Shown here: positions 8,293-19,866 of the stretch, piece by piece
Layout of the letters: each line of letters starts with the position of its first letter
Numbering within the stretch: position 1 is the stretch's first letter
Notes under the pieces: model-generated
What the model saw: only the letters and a program-made list of their open reading frames with translations
Database searches by the model: none
What the model was told of the DNA's origin: nothing
Source of the DNA: JAIBJN01 sp963699495
GTDB lineage: Bacteria; Actinomycetota; Thermoleophilia; Gaiellales; Gaiellaceae
Length of the DNA: 64,000 bases
Direction: 5' to 3'
Assembly (NCBI GenBank): GCA_963699495.1
Contig: CAVOUB010000005.1
Location: 496,001-560,000 of the forward strand
Made by a program: the position numbers and the translations under genes

Positions 8293-9630
8293 TCAGCGCG
8301 GCGGGATGTTCTGGTTGCGGCGCAGGACGTTGGCGGGGTCGTAGCGCCGCTTGAGTGCCTGGAGGCGATCGAACGCCTCGTCCCCGAACGCCGCCCGAAC
8401 ACGCTCGATCGGCTCGTCGGCCTGCATGTAGTTGGCGTATCCGCCGCTGACGGCCCAGGGCTGGATCGCGGCCGCCGTCTCGCGTGACCACGCGATGTGC
8501 TGGTCGTCGAGCGCCGGGTCGGCCCACGTGGCCATCGCGCTGACGTTGAACGCGGCGTTGCGATAGCCCAGCGCGGAGAAGGCGCCGTCCACGTCCTTCG
8601 GGGCCCCGTGGAGCGACTCGATGAGGATGTCGCCGGGCGGCCGGCCGAGCGCGGCGACGCGCACGAGCAGCTCGTCGATGAGCTCGTCCGGGAGCTCGTT
8701 GACGAAGTGCCCCTTCCAGTAATGGCGGTTCTGGCCGTAGGGCGAGTCGAGGAGGCTCTGCTGCTTGGTGAATGGCCGAGGGCCGACGCCGTCGTCGAGG
8801 AGCCCCGGCGCCGAGCGCAGCTCGCGGAGCTCCCCCGGGTCCGGGTCGGAGCCGGTGTAGCAGGGGATGACTACGAGGGCGGGCGCCAGCGACGCGTCGA
8901 GGCCGAGGACGGCCTGGCAGCTCAGGTCGCGAGGCGAGGCGGCCACGACGTCGCGGAAGACCCGGAAGGCGTCGCGGACGCCGGGTCCGCCGAAGGCGAG
9001 CAGGCCGCCGACGACGCTCTCCAGCGTGTGCAGGCGGAAGTCGAGGCGCGTCGCGACGCCGAAGTTCCCCCCGCCTCCGCGGAGCGCCCAGAGGAGCTCG
9101 GCGTTCTCGTCCGTGCTCGCGTGCACCACGGTCCCGGCGGGCGTGACGAGCTCGGCGCCGACGAGGTTGTCGCACGTAAGGCCGTGCTGCGCGGTCAGGT
9201 GCCCGATGCCGCCGCCCAGCGTGAGGCCGCAGACGCCCGTCGACCCCACAATGCCTCCCGGAGTGACGAGACCGTGCGCCTGTGTCGCGGTGTCGAAGTC
9301 GAGCCAGGTCGAGCCGCCGTCGGCGTGCGCGATCCGCGCGTCCGGGTCGACTTCGACCGTCTTCATCTGCGAGAGGTCGATCACGAGGCCGTCGTCGAGC
9401 ACGCAGTGGCCGGCCGGGTTGTGGCCGCCTCCACGCACGGCGACCTGAAGCTCGTTCGCGTGCGCGAAGGCGAAGGCAGCCTCCACGTCGGCGGGGCCGA
9501 GACAGCGGGCGATCACCGCAGGACGTCGGTCCACGAGCGCGTTGAATCCCCGCCGCGCCGCGTCGTAGCCGGCGTCCTCAGGGAGGAGGACCTCGCCGGC
9601 CAGCGACTGGTTCAGGTCCTCGACGTTCAC
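8293..9630 (-). CDS. FAD-linked oxidoreductase, berberine-bridge-enzyme type
   Basis: The 445-residue product has an N-terminal FAD-binding PCMH domain (VRGGGHNPAGH, then TPGGIVGSTGVCGLTLGGG) and ends YDPANVLRRNQNIPP, the C-terminal signature of BBE-like flavoproteins. The His in GGGHNPAG and the Cys in GVCGLTLG sit where bicovalently flavinylated members attach FAD. It probably oxidises a sugar or small alcohol using O2; the substrate is unknown. The start is GTG 9630, with TAGTTT 6 nt upstream. CsbD-like relics flank it on both sides. Confidence 0.9.
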   Translation of the reverse strand: MNVEDLNQSLAGEVLLPEDAGYDAARRGFNALVDRRPAVIARCLGPADVEAAFAFAHANELQVAVRGGGHNPAGHCVLDDGLVIDLSQMKTVEVDPDARIAHADGGSTWLDFDTATQAHGLVTPGGIVGSTGVCGLTLGGGIGHLTAQHGLTCDNLVGAELVTPAGTVVHASTDENAELLWALRGGGGNFGVATRLDFRLHTLESVVGGLLAFGGPGVRDAFRVFRDVVAASPRDLSCQAVLGLDASLAPALVVIPCYTGSDPDPGELRELRSAPGLLDDGVGPRPFTKQQSLLDSPYGQNRHYWKGHFVNELPDELIDELLVRVAALGRPPGDILIESLHGAPKDVDGAFSALGYRNAAFNVSAMATWADPALDDQHIAWSRETAAAIQPWAVSGGYANYMQADEPIERVRAAFGDEAFDRLQALKRRYDPANVLRRNQNIPPR

Positions 9631-9636
9631 GCGAGG

Positions 9637-9642
9637 AAACTA
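9637..9642 (-). promoter_or_regulatory. -10 hexamer TAGTTT, leaderless flavoenzyme gene
   Basis: On the minus strand TAGTTT lies 6 nt before GTG 9630. The spacing implies a leaderless transcript. Confidence 0.45.
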
Positions 9643-9650
9643 CACCCGCC

Positions 9651-10055
9651 GGCCTCAAGGCGGTGCTGTCGAGCGACGACGCCATCGAGGTCGTCGGCGA
9701 GGCCGCCGACGGGGGCGCCGCGCTCGAGCGGGTAAGAACCCTTAGCCCGGACGTAGTTCTGAAGTACGTGTATATGCCCGACCTTGTGGAAGGCATGCGT
9801 GACAAGGTCGAAGGCAAGCTCAAGGAGGTCGAGGGCAAGCTCACGGACGACGAGCTGCGCGAGAAAGTTCGTGGTCCCTCGATGTACATCAGCACCGTCT
9901 GGGGCGCGGCCGCGGCGAACGCCCGTGCCAGCGCCTCTGCGCCATCGAGCGGGAGATGGAGCTCTCCATGTCGATCAACGAATCCGAGAGGATGGAGCCT
10001 CGCGGCTCGTCGGCGAGACCTCCTCGGCGAGCTATTCGACCAACCCCCTTCCTGA
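9651..10055 (+). pseudogene. Chimeric relic: response-regulator fragment joined to CsbD-like fragment
   Basis: One open frame begins with a receiver-domain-like stretch (AIEVVGEAADGGAALERVR, then SPDVVLKYVYMPD). In intact receivers the last part reads LMDVRMPD, and the phosphorylated Asp is replaced here. Without a stop the frame continues at 9784 as VEGMRDKVEGKLKEVEGKL, TDDELREK, a CsbD-like sequence, then into unrecognised residues. Receiver N-terminus and output domain are absent. It looks like a junction of two gene fragments; expression is not expected but not excluded. Confidence 0.45.
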
Positions 10056-10632
10056 GGCATTGAGATCCCCGATGGCTCTACCCACGCGGCGGGCTCACCG
10101 CGCCTGTGTCCTAGGTGCTTCGCGCCTTCAGGCGGATGGGGGTAGGAGCAGCGCGACTGCGTTTCGCGAGGTCCAAGGCCTCCTGACGATGCCCTCCGCT
10201 TCTTCCAGCGCGGCACCATCGGCACCCGGTGCCCCTCGGCGAAAAAACCCGTCTGCTCGGATCACTTCAGCGTCGTGACCGTGGGTGGTGCCAAGTTGCG
10301 TAATGGCGCTTGTCGAGGCGTTCGGGTTGTCGGTGGAGGCAAACGGGCGTGGCCACATCACGGCGGGCCGCACGATCCAACCGGCGCTCGCGCTATGGAA
10401 GCATCGGGCGCCGTGTGGGAGGACTGGTCGAGGCCGCAGTGAGTCGGCCGCGATGTCGACGTGAGCTCCTCGGCTAGAGCGAAACGCTCTGCTCGAGAGG
10501 TCTAGCGTCCACCGGCACCGAAGCTCCTCGCCAGCAAGGCCGGGTAAGTCCACGACCACGGTCACGGGATCAAGAGGGTGCTGCAGCGATGGTCGAACGT
10601 CGACCGGAGGGAAGTGGACTTCAACGCGTTCG
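10056..10632. other. 577-bp stretch without a recognisable gene
   Basis: Only short, unconvincing open frames occur on either strand. A minus-strand frame at 10128-10565 has no recognisable domain. Together with the relics on its left, the stretch looks like decayed DNA between the flavoenzyme gene and the AlbA_2 gene. Confidence 0.5.
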
Positions 10633-11511
10633 TCAGTACGTGACGTGGCCAGTCATCGACCGCTCAAGCAGGCCGACGCCGACCTCCTGCGCGCGAAGCC
10701 GCGCCCGCAGTCCGTAGTCCTGCAGGCCGTTCGCTAAGTATTCCTGGAGATCCTCCTTGAAGGACTCCGGGCTGGGAAACATCGGGTTGATGATGGAGTA
10801 GCCGCGTCCTGCACCGAGCGCTGCACGCTTCCGCTGATACGTATGGATCCAGCCTTCGTGCTCCGGGTTGACCCACCAACGCGCAGCCTCATCGCCGAGC
10901 TCGATCGCGCGGATCGAGGGGACGCTGTTACCCGCGGGGAGGACATCGATCGAGACCTGCCGTCGTTCCTTCGCCATCGCGCGGGCCGTTAGGTTCCTGA
11001 TGTCGGCGGCGCTCGCCTTCTCGGTCTTCCCTGGACGACGGACGAAGATGTCCCCGTTGCGGTAGCCGCCGTCGAACTCCTTCTCGAGGGTGAAGATGGG
11101 GTCCCCCAGTCGCGGCGGCTCCACGGTCACCACGAGGACCGTTGCGCCTTCGACCTCCTCGAGGTCCGGGTTCCACTGAGGCCCGTGGGGGCCTAGGTAG
11201 GTGGCGACTCCCGCCTGCAAGCTCGGCCGGGTCGATCGGTTCCAGGCCGCAGAGGTTGCCTCCACTCCCATGAGTAGATAGGCGCAGCCTTCGGCAACCC
11301 TGGCAGCCCGAGCCGCGTCTCGGTTGCCGAAGCCGAGAGTCTGCCGCGCGATCTCGAATTTCCACTTCTTTTGCCGAAGGTCGACGTCGGACTTCCACTC
11401 GAGCCAGTCGAGCTCAAACTCGCCGGGTTGCGAATCCCTCACAGCGCAGATGAGGTCGCGCCGACCGGCTGGGGTACGGATTGAACGGGAGGTGTCGAGG
11501 TCGAGGGACAC
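10633..11511 (-). CDS. AlbA_2/Schlafen-like putative DNA-binding protein
   Basis: The 292-residue product has, near residue 30, FELDWLEWKSDVDL followed by an isoleucine-rich helix, a GFGNRD turn and AYLLMGVEA. That order (acidic-Lys strand, helix, N-x-x-G-like turn, GV strand) fits the Schlafen AlbA_2 domain. The strand VVTVEPPRLGDPIF and the segment YRNGDIFVRRPGKTEKAS (residue numbers about 150-190) fit the domain's C-terminal half. The rest (residues about 195-292, WINP/WIHTYQRKR) I do not recognise. AlbA_2 proteins are often regulators or parts of defence islands; no partner gene is visible here. Local G+C is low for the window (32 of 60 bases at 10741-10800), suggesting horizontal origin. 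CATAGT lies 8 nt before GTG 11511. Confidence 0.65.
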   Translation of the reverse strand: MSLDLDTSRSIRTPAGRRDLICAVRDSQPGEFELDWLEWKSDVDLRQKKWKFEIARQTLGFGNRDAARAARVAEGCAYLLMGVEATSAAWNRSTRPSLQAGVATYLGPHGPQWNPDLEEVEGATVLVVTVEPPRLGDPIFTLEKEFDGGYRNGDIFVRRPGKTEKASAADIRNLTARAMAKERRQVSIDVLPAGNSVPSIRAIELGDEAARWWVNPEHEGWIHTYQRKRAALGAGRGYSIINPMFPSPESFKEDLQEYLANGLQDYGLRARLRAQEVGVGLLERSMTGHVTY

Positions 11512-11856
11512 GGGGCTCCACTATGCCCAGGCTCCAACGGGCGACCGCCGACCTACCTTGGCTGGACCGTCCGGCTGTGTCGCGGATCACAGCCAGTAGT
11601 CGGGCGATGCTATAACCCGCTCTCTGCGCATGAGAAGCACGGGGATTCGTAGGCCGAGTGAGGCTGTTCAATTTTCTCGTCTCCGCTCGCGCTGCGCGCG
11701 GCCAGCCGATCGGTGTCAACTGACCGGTTCCACCGTAGCCCCCGCGCGAATCACCCTGGAAGTCATCGGGTCGAATCGTACGGCGGAACGACTACACCGA
11801 TACGACAAACGCAAGTCTAAGTCGTACCCGGATGACATCCCGGTGCCGCCTGACAA
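11512..11856. other. 345-bp intergenic stretch, no gene recognised
   Basis: It contains the promoter of the AlbA_2-like gene at its left end and the 3' side of nrdJ at its right. A plus-strand open frame at 11630-11860 has TATAAC upstream but no recognisable product. No tRNA fold was found. Confidence 0.5.
11520..11525 (-). promoter_or_regulatory. -10 hexamer CATAGT for the AlbA_2-like gene
   Basis: On the minus strand CATAGT lies 8 nt before GTG 11511, compatible with a leaderless or 1-2-nt-leader transcript. Confidence 0.35.
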
Positions 11857-14613
<2,757 letters not shown>

Positions 14614-14778
14614 TTCTCCCTCCAAGGGTATCGGTCTGACGTGGGTCTAAAGCTGGCCGCCGGGAGGGCGGGGACCAACGAGGGTAGAGTCGCCACCGGA
14701 CGGAATCACCCGGACGTTTTCGGGGATGCCAGAACGGGGGATTGGGGCATCGTGAGGATGGGGTCGATAGAGGGTGCA

Positions 14779-15741
14779 ATGCGGCGCTCTCGGCTCTTCC
14801 TGCTCGCCCTTTCGACCCTGGCGCTCGGCGCTGCGCTCGCGCCCGGGACCGCCGCCGCGGCGTGCCCGCTCGGGCCCGGCCCGATCTGGGCCGACGCCGC
14901 CGCCTTCGGCGTCCACGACACGCCCGTGGAGCAGATCCTCGCCCGTCCCGGGACGGTCCTGGGGGTCTCGAACGACAGCTGGGCGTCGGACTACCAGGCG
15001 GCCGGAGCCGAGACGGCCGGCTGGCACATGCGGCTTCCCGACACCATCGGCACGCTCGCGAACCCGAAGCCCAAGAGCGCCGTGCTCGCGGATGTCCCCG
15101 GCCTCAGCTCGCTGGCCCACCGGATGACTTCCTGCGACCCGCCCTGGCTGGTGCTGAACGAGATGCTGACCGTGCAGTCGCCGGAGCCGATCGGCTATGG
15201 GCAGCGGCGCTGGCGCGAGAACGTCCTCCTCCTCGCCAAGGAGCTGGACGCCCGCGGCGTTCGCGTCATCCTCCTCATGCCGCGAATCCCGCACGCCAAG
15301 ACGCGCTACCGAAGCTACTGGCGGACGCTCTCCCGCTACACCGACTTCGTCTACGAGGCGTACTACTGGAGCTCCCGCGAGACGATCAAGCGCAGCGACG
15401 CCGGCGCCCGCAAGTACCTGCGCGACAAGTGGACCGGCGCGATCCAGCGCCTGAAGAAGTTCACGGTGCACCCGAGCCGGACCGGGCTGATGATCCCGTA
15501 CTGGGTGAACAACCGCTTCAGCGGGCGCGTGGGCCTCTCCGACAACGCCTGGTTCAGGCTGACGCGGCTCAAGACGGAGGCCGCCAGCGCCGTGGGCCGA
15601 AACGAAGGGCTGAGCACGCTCTGGTCGTGGGGCTGGCAGACGAACCCGAATGTCGGCGAGGTCGACCCGGACAAGCCGAAGGCCGCCTGCGTCTACCTGA
15701 ACGCCCGCGATCCGCTGCTCTGCGATCCCTCCTTGATGTAA
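14779..15741 (+). CDS. Secreted protein of unknown function
   Basis: The 320-residue product has a clear Sec signal (RRSRLFLLALSTLALGAALA, then PGTAAAACP, cleavage likely after AAA). The mature protein has WLVLNEM, an acidic strand end like those in TIM-barrel glycosidases, and a closing LSTLWSWGWQTNP motif. I suspect a glycoside-hydrolase-like barrel but cannot name the family, and the catalytic residues are not assured. The start ATG 14779 has GAGGG 4-8 nt upstream. It precedes the tetR gene by 52 bp on the same strand, but the latter has its own promoter. Confidence 0.75.
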   Translation: MRRSRLFLLALSTLALGAALAPGTAAAACPLGPGPIWADAAAFGVHDTPVEQILARPGTVLGVSNDSWASDYQAAGAETAGWHMRLPDTIGTLANPKPKSAVLADVPGLSSLAHRMTSCDPPWLVLNEMLTVQSPEPIGYGQRRWRENVLLLAKELDARGVRVILLMPRIPHAKTRYRSYWRTLSRYTDFVYEAYYWSSRETIKRSDAGARKYLRDKWTGAIQRLKKFTVHPSRTGLMIPYWVNNRFSGRVGLSDNAWFRLTRLKTEAASAVGRNEGLSTLWSWGWQTNPNVGEVDPDKPKAACVYLNARDPLLCDPSLM

Positions 15742-15757
15742 GCCCCTCCGCGCCGGG

Positions 15758-15790
15758 TTGACAGCCTTGTGAGTGAGTGCTAACTTACTC
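15758..15790 (+). promoter_or_regulatory. tetR promoter (TTGACA-17-TAACTT) with overlapping operator
   Basis: TTGACA at 15758-15763 and TAACTT at 15781-15786 are separated by 17 bp, the best sigma-70-type promoter in the window. GTG 15794 follows the -10 by 7 nt, so the transcript should be leaderless. An imperfect palindrome at 15771-15790 (arms GAGTnAGT/ACTnACTC) covers the spacer and the -10, a position suited to autorepression. Confidence 0.75.
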
Positions 15791-15793
15791 GGC

Positions 15794-16375
15794 GTGGCAA
15801 CGCAAGCGACCGAACGCAAGAGCGCCGAGGTCCGCCGGGAGGAGATCCTCGAGGCGGCCATGAAGGAGTTCGCCTACGGCGGGCTCCACGGCACGTCCAC
15901 CGAGAAGATCGCCGCCCGGGCCGGCATCTCCCAGCCCTACCTCTTCCGCCTCTTCGGCACGAAGAAGGGACTGTTCATGGCCAGCTGCGAGGCGCAACTT
16001 CGGCCGCATCCTCGCCGCGTTCCAGGAGGCGGCCGCAGGGCAAGACCGGCCTCGAGGCCAAGAAGGCCATGGGCCAGGCGTACGACCAGCTGCTCGCCGA
16101 CCGCGAGCTGCTGCTCGGCCAGATGCAGATGTACGCGGCGTGCTCCGACCCGGAGATCCGCGACGCGACCCGGGCCGGCTTCGCCGAGCTCTTCCGCTTC
16201 GTCGAGCAGGCGACCGGGCTCGAGCACGCCGGAGATCCGCGACTTCTTCGCCCTGGGGATGCTCATGAACGTCGCCGCGGCGATGGACCTCCCCCAGATC
16301 TGCAAGGACGACGACACCTGGGCGCAGGAGCTGCGCTCGGCCGTAGCGGCAGAACCTCTTTTTTTGGAGTCGTAA
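15794..16375 (+). pseudogene. TetR/AcrR family regulator, interrupted by three +1 insertions
   Basis: The N-terminal helix-turn-helix domain is intact in one frame (REEILEAAMKEFAYGGLHGT, STEKIAARAGISQPYLFRLF). Good TetR ligand-domain sequence then continues only if one base is skipped near 15995 (NFGRILAAFQEA), again near 16038-16041 (KTGLEAKKAMGQAYDQLLAD) and near 16225 (PEIRDFFALGMLMNVAAAMD), after which the original frame resumes to TAA 16375. The repaired protein would be about 192 residues, normal for TetR. It probably represses itself and the DHA2 pumps. The shifts may be real or sequencing errors. Confidence 0.75.
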
Positions 16376-16376
16376 G

Positions 16377-16390
16377 TTAGTGACTACTCA
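16377..16390 (+). promoter_or_regulatory. Probable TetR operator before the second DHA2 pump
   Basis: TTAGTGACTACTCA begins 2 nt after the tetR stop and ends 19 nt before the pump's ATG. It matches 12 of 14 bases of the site before the distant pump at 1692-1705. Confidence 0.65.
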
Positions 16391-16409
16391 GTATCAGAAA
16401 GGAGTCGAG

Positions 16410-17825
16410 ATGTCCCGGACGACGACCATCTGGACCTTCGTGATCACGTCGGTCGCGCTCTTCATGGCGACGCTCGACAACCTCGTGGTCACCACCTCCC
16501 TGCCGGTGATCCGCGTGGATCTCGGCGCCTCGATCGAGGACCTGGAGTGGACCGTGAACGCGTACACGCTGAGCTTCGCGGTCTTCCTCCTCATGGGCGC
16601 AGCCCTGGGCGACCGCTTCGGCCGCCGCAGGATGTTCGTGATCGGGCTCGGCATCTTCACGGCTGCGTCCGTCGCGGCCGCGCTCGCGCCCTCGGTGGAG
16701 GCGCTGATCGCCGCGCGGGCGGTGCAGGGCCTCGGCGGCGCCATCGTGACGCCGCTCACGCTCACGATCCTCAGCGCGGCGGTCCCGGCCGACAAGCGGG
16801 GCGTGGCGCTCGGCGCCTGGGGCGGCATCGGCGGCCTCGCGGTCGCCAGCGGCCCGCTCGTCGGCGGCGCCGTCGTCGAGGGCATCTCGTGGCAGTGGAT
16901 CTTCTGGCTCAACGTGCCGATCGGGCTCGTCCTGATCCCGCTCGCGTACTTCCGGCTGAAGGAGACCTACGGCCCGGCGACGCGGCTCGACGTCCCCGGC
17001 CTCGTGCTGGTCGAGCACCGGCCTCTTCGGGATCGTGTGGGGCCTCGTCCGCGGCAACGCGGTCGGCTGGGGCGAGCCCCGAGATCGTGGGCTCGCTGCC
17101 GCTCGGCGCCGTGCTGACGACGGCGTTCGTCCTCTGGGAGCTGCGCGCGCCGGCGCCGATGCTGCCGATGCGCTTCTTCCGCAGCCGGACGTTCTCGGCG
17201 GCGAACGCGGCCTCGCTCTTCATGTTCTTCGGGATGTTCGGCTCGATCTTCCTGCTGGCCCAGTTCCTGCAGACCGTGCAGGGCTACAGCCCCTTCGACG
17301 CCGGGCTCCGCATCCTGCCCTGGACGGCGATGCCGATCTTCATCGCGCCGCTCGCGGGCGCCCTCTCCGACCGCATCGGCGGCCGGCCGCTCATGGCCAC
17401 GGGGCTCGCGCTCCAGGCGATCGGGCTCGGCTGGCTGGCGGCGGTCTCGACGCCGACGGTGCCGTACGCGCAGCTCGTCCCGGCCTTCGTGATCTCCGGG
17501 CGTCGGGATGGCGCTCTTCTTCGCCCCGGTCGCCAACGTCGTCCTCTCCGCGGTCTGCCCGCGCGAGGAGGGCCAGGCCTCGGGCGCCAACAACGCCATC
17601 CGCGAGCTGGGCGGCGTCTTCGGCGTCGCCGTCCTGGCCTCCGTCTTCTCGAGCTACGGCGGCTACGAGTCGGGCCAGGCGTTCGTGGACGGGCTCGTCC
17701 CGGCGATCTGGGTCGGCGCGGTCGTCGTCGGGCTCGGCGCCGTGGCGGCGCTCTTCATCCCGCGCAAGCGGCGCCCGGCCGAGGCCGAGGTGGCCGAGCC
17801 GGAGCTCGTCGCGGAAGCGGCCTAG
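16410..17825 (+). pseudogene. MFS efflux transporter, DHA2 family, interrupted by three +1 insertions
   Basis: ATG 16410 has AAAGGAG upstream. The first 200 codons read as a good DHA2 transporter (MATLDNLVVTTSLPVI in helix 1; GDRFGRRRMFVIG, motif A). The frame is lost near 17013, resumes in the next frame (GLFGIVWGLVRGNAVGW), shifts again near 17074 (PEIVGSLPLGAVL, FLLAQFLQTVQGYSPFDAG) and again near 17498 (GMALFFAPVANVVLS), returning to the starting frame and ending at TAG 17825. The repaired length is about 470 residues, normal for 14-TM DHA2 proteins. It is probably co-regulated with tetR. Its stop shares CTAG with the convergent glycosyltransferase. Confidence 0.8.
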
Positions 17826-18901
17826 GACGCCTGTTCGCCGGCGGCGGCGGCGGTTGCGGCCGTCGCCGCCGGCGCCGTCTCGAGGACGCTCTCCTGGCCG
17901 CCCTCGTGGACGACGACGATGCGCACCCCGGCGGGAAGCTCGAGCCGCCCGGTCTGCGCTCCGACGGTGAGCCCCTTGTTGGACTCCATGTCGAACCACA
18001 TGGCGAAGAGGAGAAGCTGGAGCCCGGAGACGACGAGCAGGGCGACGAGCACGATGGTCGCCACCGGGATCGGGTTCCCCATCACACGGAGGACGACCTC
18101 GAGGGCCCCGAGCGCGAAGCCCGCGCCGGAGAGGGTCATCCCCAGCAGGTAGAAAAGGACGAGCGGGTGGAAGTCGCGGATGACGTACTTCTCCTTCATC
18201 CGCCAGAAGAAGCCCTTGAGCAGGAGCCAGGAGATGGTCGGCACGACCTTCCTGAGCCGGATGCCGCTCTGCTCGCCGACGCCGTAGATCGGCCGCGAGG
18301 GGTAGTCGCGCACGCGCCGGTTCCAGACGTTCAGATGGACGAGCAGGTCGTTGGGGAAGCCGTAGCGCGCGTAGAGGCGGTCGAGGTCGAGCAGGCGCAG
18401 CGTCTGGAGCGAGATTGCCGTGTACCCCGACTGCGAGTCTGCGACGTGCCAGTAGCCGGAGGCGATCTTCGTGAAGAAGGAGAGGATCGCGTTGCCGAGG
18501 TAGCGGTAGCGGGGGATCAGCTGCCAGGCCTGGCCGGTGAAGAGGCGGTTGGCCTTCGCGTAGTCGCACTCGCCCGAGGCGACGCCCTCGACGAGGGTCT
18601 CCAGGTCGTTCGGGTCCATCTGGTTGTCGGCGGCCATCACGCAGGTGACGTCCACGTTCAGGTCGAGGGCGCGCTTGTAGCCGGTGACGATGGCGGCACC
18701 GACGCCGGCGTTCTGCTCGTGCCGGATCACCTCGACGCGGGGGTCGGCTGCGGCCGCGCGCTCGGCGGTCGCGTCGCCCGAGCGGTCGTCCACGACGATG
18801 ATCCGATCGACGAACGCGGGGATCCCGCGCACGGTCTCGGCGACGAGGTGCTCCTCGTTGTAAGCCGGGACGACGACAGCCACGCTCTTCCCCTCGTGCA
18901 T
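17822..18901 (-). CDS. GT2 glycosyltransferase, DPM1-like, with C-terminal membrane helices
   Basis: The product of about 359 residues begins with a GT2 core: VVVPAYNEEHLV, IIVVDDRSGDAT and the metal/sugar-nucleotide motif AADNQMDP. It should transfer a sugar from a nucleotide donor to polyprenyl phosphate or a lipid-linked glycan on the cytoplasmic face. After about residue 250 come two hydrophobic helices, then an Ala-rich tail. The start is probably ATG 18901 (MHEGKSVAV); GTG 18922 is an alternative. This is the first gene of the large glycan locus, 39 bp after the Wzz-like gene on the same strand. Confidence 0.88.
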   Translation of the reverse strand: MHEGKSVAVVVPAYNEEHLVAETVRGIPAFVDRIIVVDDRSGDATAERAAAADPRVEVIRHEQNAGVGAAIVTGYKRALDLNVDVTCVMAADNQMDPNDLETLVEGVASGECDYAKANRLFTGQAWQLIPRYRYLGNAILSFFTKIASGYWHVADSQSGYTAISLQTLRLLDLDRLYARYGFPNDLLVHLNVWNRRVRDYPSRPIYGVGEQSGIRLRKVVPTISWLLLKGFFWRMKEKYVIRDFHPLVLFYLLGMTLSGAGFALGALEVVLRVMGNPIPVATIVLVALLVVSGLQLLLFAMWFDMESNKGLTVGAQTGRLELPAGVRIVVVHEGGQESVLETAPAATAATAAAAGEQAS

Positions 18902-18940
18902 GCCTCTCGTATCGGCGGGCACGAGGCCCGCCTTGAGGCG

Positions 18941-19828
18941 CTAAGCGGGCTTGGCGCGGGAGCGGGACGGCCAGAGGAGCGCCGCCAGCGCGGCGAGGAT
19001 CAACCCGATGAAGGCGCCCACGACGGTCGACGTCCGCCCGCTGCGCGCATCCACCTTGGAGGCGGCGGCCGGCGTGACGACCTTGCCGCGCTCCACCTCC
19101 TGGGCGGCCTCGAGGAACTCCTGCGTCGTGAACATCCGCTCGGTGAGGTCGGCGCGCTGGGCCTGGAGCGTCTCGAGCAGGTTCGCGAGCAGGAGCTGGT
19201 CGGTCGGCGAGGAGCCCTCGGCCTGCTCGATCCTCGAGGAGACGTCGTCGATCCGGGCGTCCACGGCGTCGAGCTGGGCCTGCTGCGCGTCCAGCCGCTC
19301 CTGGAGCGTCTCGATCTTCGCGTCCGCGTAGGTCGACGTGCTGGTGATGACCTTCTCCGCCAGCAGGTTCGCCGCCTGCTCGGCCTTGTCGGGGTCGGTG
19401 CCGCGGACGGTGACCCCGATCAGGGCCACGTTCGTCGTCTGCCGGTTGCGCTCGCCGAGGACGCTCGCCGAGATGTTGCGACGAAGCTTCCTCGCCGGGA
19501 TCCCCACCTGGTCGGAAACCTCGTTCACGACCGCCTGGCTGCGCGCGATCGCGGCGACGCCCGAAGGGTCGCTCGAGAGGGCCTGGATCGGCGTCAGCTC
19601 CAGCGAGAGCGGCTGGCCGAGGAAGATGGTCGCCTGCGCCTGGTACGTCGAGCCCCCCGTCTGCCCGTAGAGGTAGCCGAGCGCGCCTCCGATCAGGAGG
19701 CCGATGAGGAGAAGCCACCACTTCCCGGCGATCCGCCGGGCGTAGCGTCCGAAGTCCACTTCCCGGTCTGCATCGAGGTCGTCGGCAGGCGGGGGGACCC
19801 GGCGGAGGGGCTCGCTCTCCGGGCTCAT
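18941..19828 (-). CDS. Wzz-like chain-length determinant / polysaccharide co-polymerase
   Basis: The 295-residue product has the classic co-polymerase layout: a short cytoplasmic N-terminus, a first membrane helix near residues 37-54 (WWLLLIGLLIGGALGYLYG), an extracytoplasmic domain with a long coiled coil (IETLQERLDAQQAQLDAVDA), and a second helix near the end (VVGAFIGLILAALAALLW). It would set chain length in Wzy-dependent polymerisation. There is no C-terminal tyrosine-kinase domain, unlike fused actinobacterial or firmicute systems. Confidence 0.85.
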   Translation of the reverse strand: MSPESEPLRRVPPPADDLDADREVDFGRYARRIAGKWWLLLIGLLIGGALGYLYGQTGGSTYQAQATIFLGQPLSLELTPIQALSSDPSGVAAIARSQAVVNEVSDQVGIPARKLRRNISASVLGERNRQTTNVALIGVTVRGTDPDKAEQAANLLAEKVITSTSTYADAKIETLQERLDAQQAQLDAVDARIDDVSSRIEQAEGSSPTDQLLLANLLETLQAQRADLTERMFTTQEFLEAAQEVERGKVVTPAAASKVDARSGRTSTVVGAFIGLILAALAALLWPSRSRAKPA

Positions 19829-19866
19829 CGGGGACTCGACTCTACCAGTGGGAGTCGACTGCCGAG

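Noticed and set aside
10128..10565. 145-codon minus-strand frame in the gene-free stretch
   Set aside because: Amino-acid pattern shows no domain and many rare-looking residues for this genome; likely decayed DNA.
11770..11800. T-arm-like sequence GGGTCGAATCG suggesting a tRNA
   Set aside because: The flanks do not pair into a T-stem, and no acceptor or anticodon arm can be drawn.
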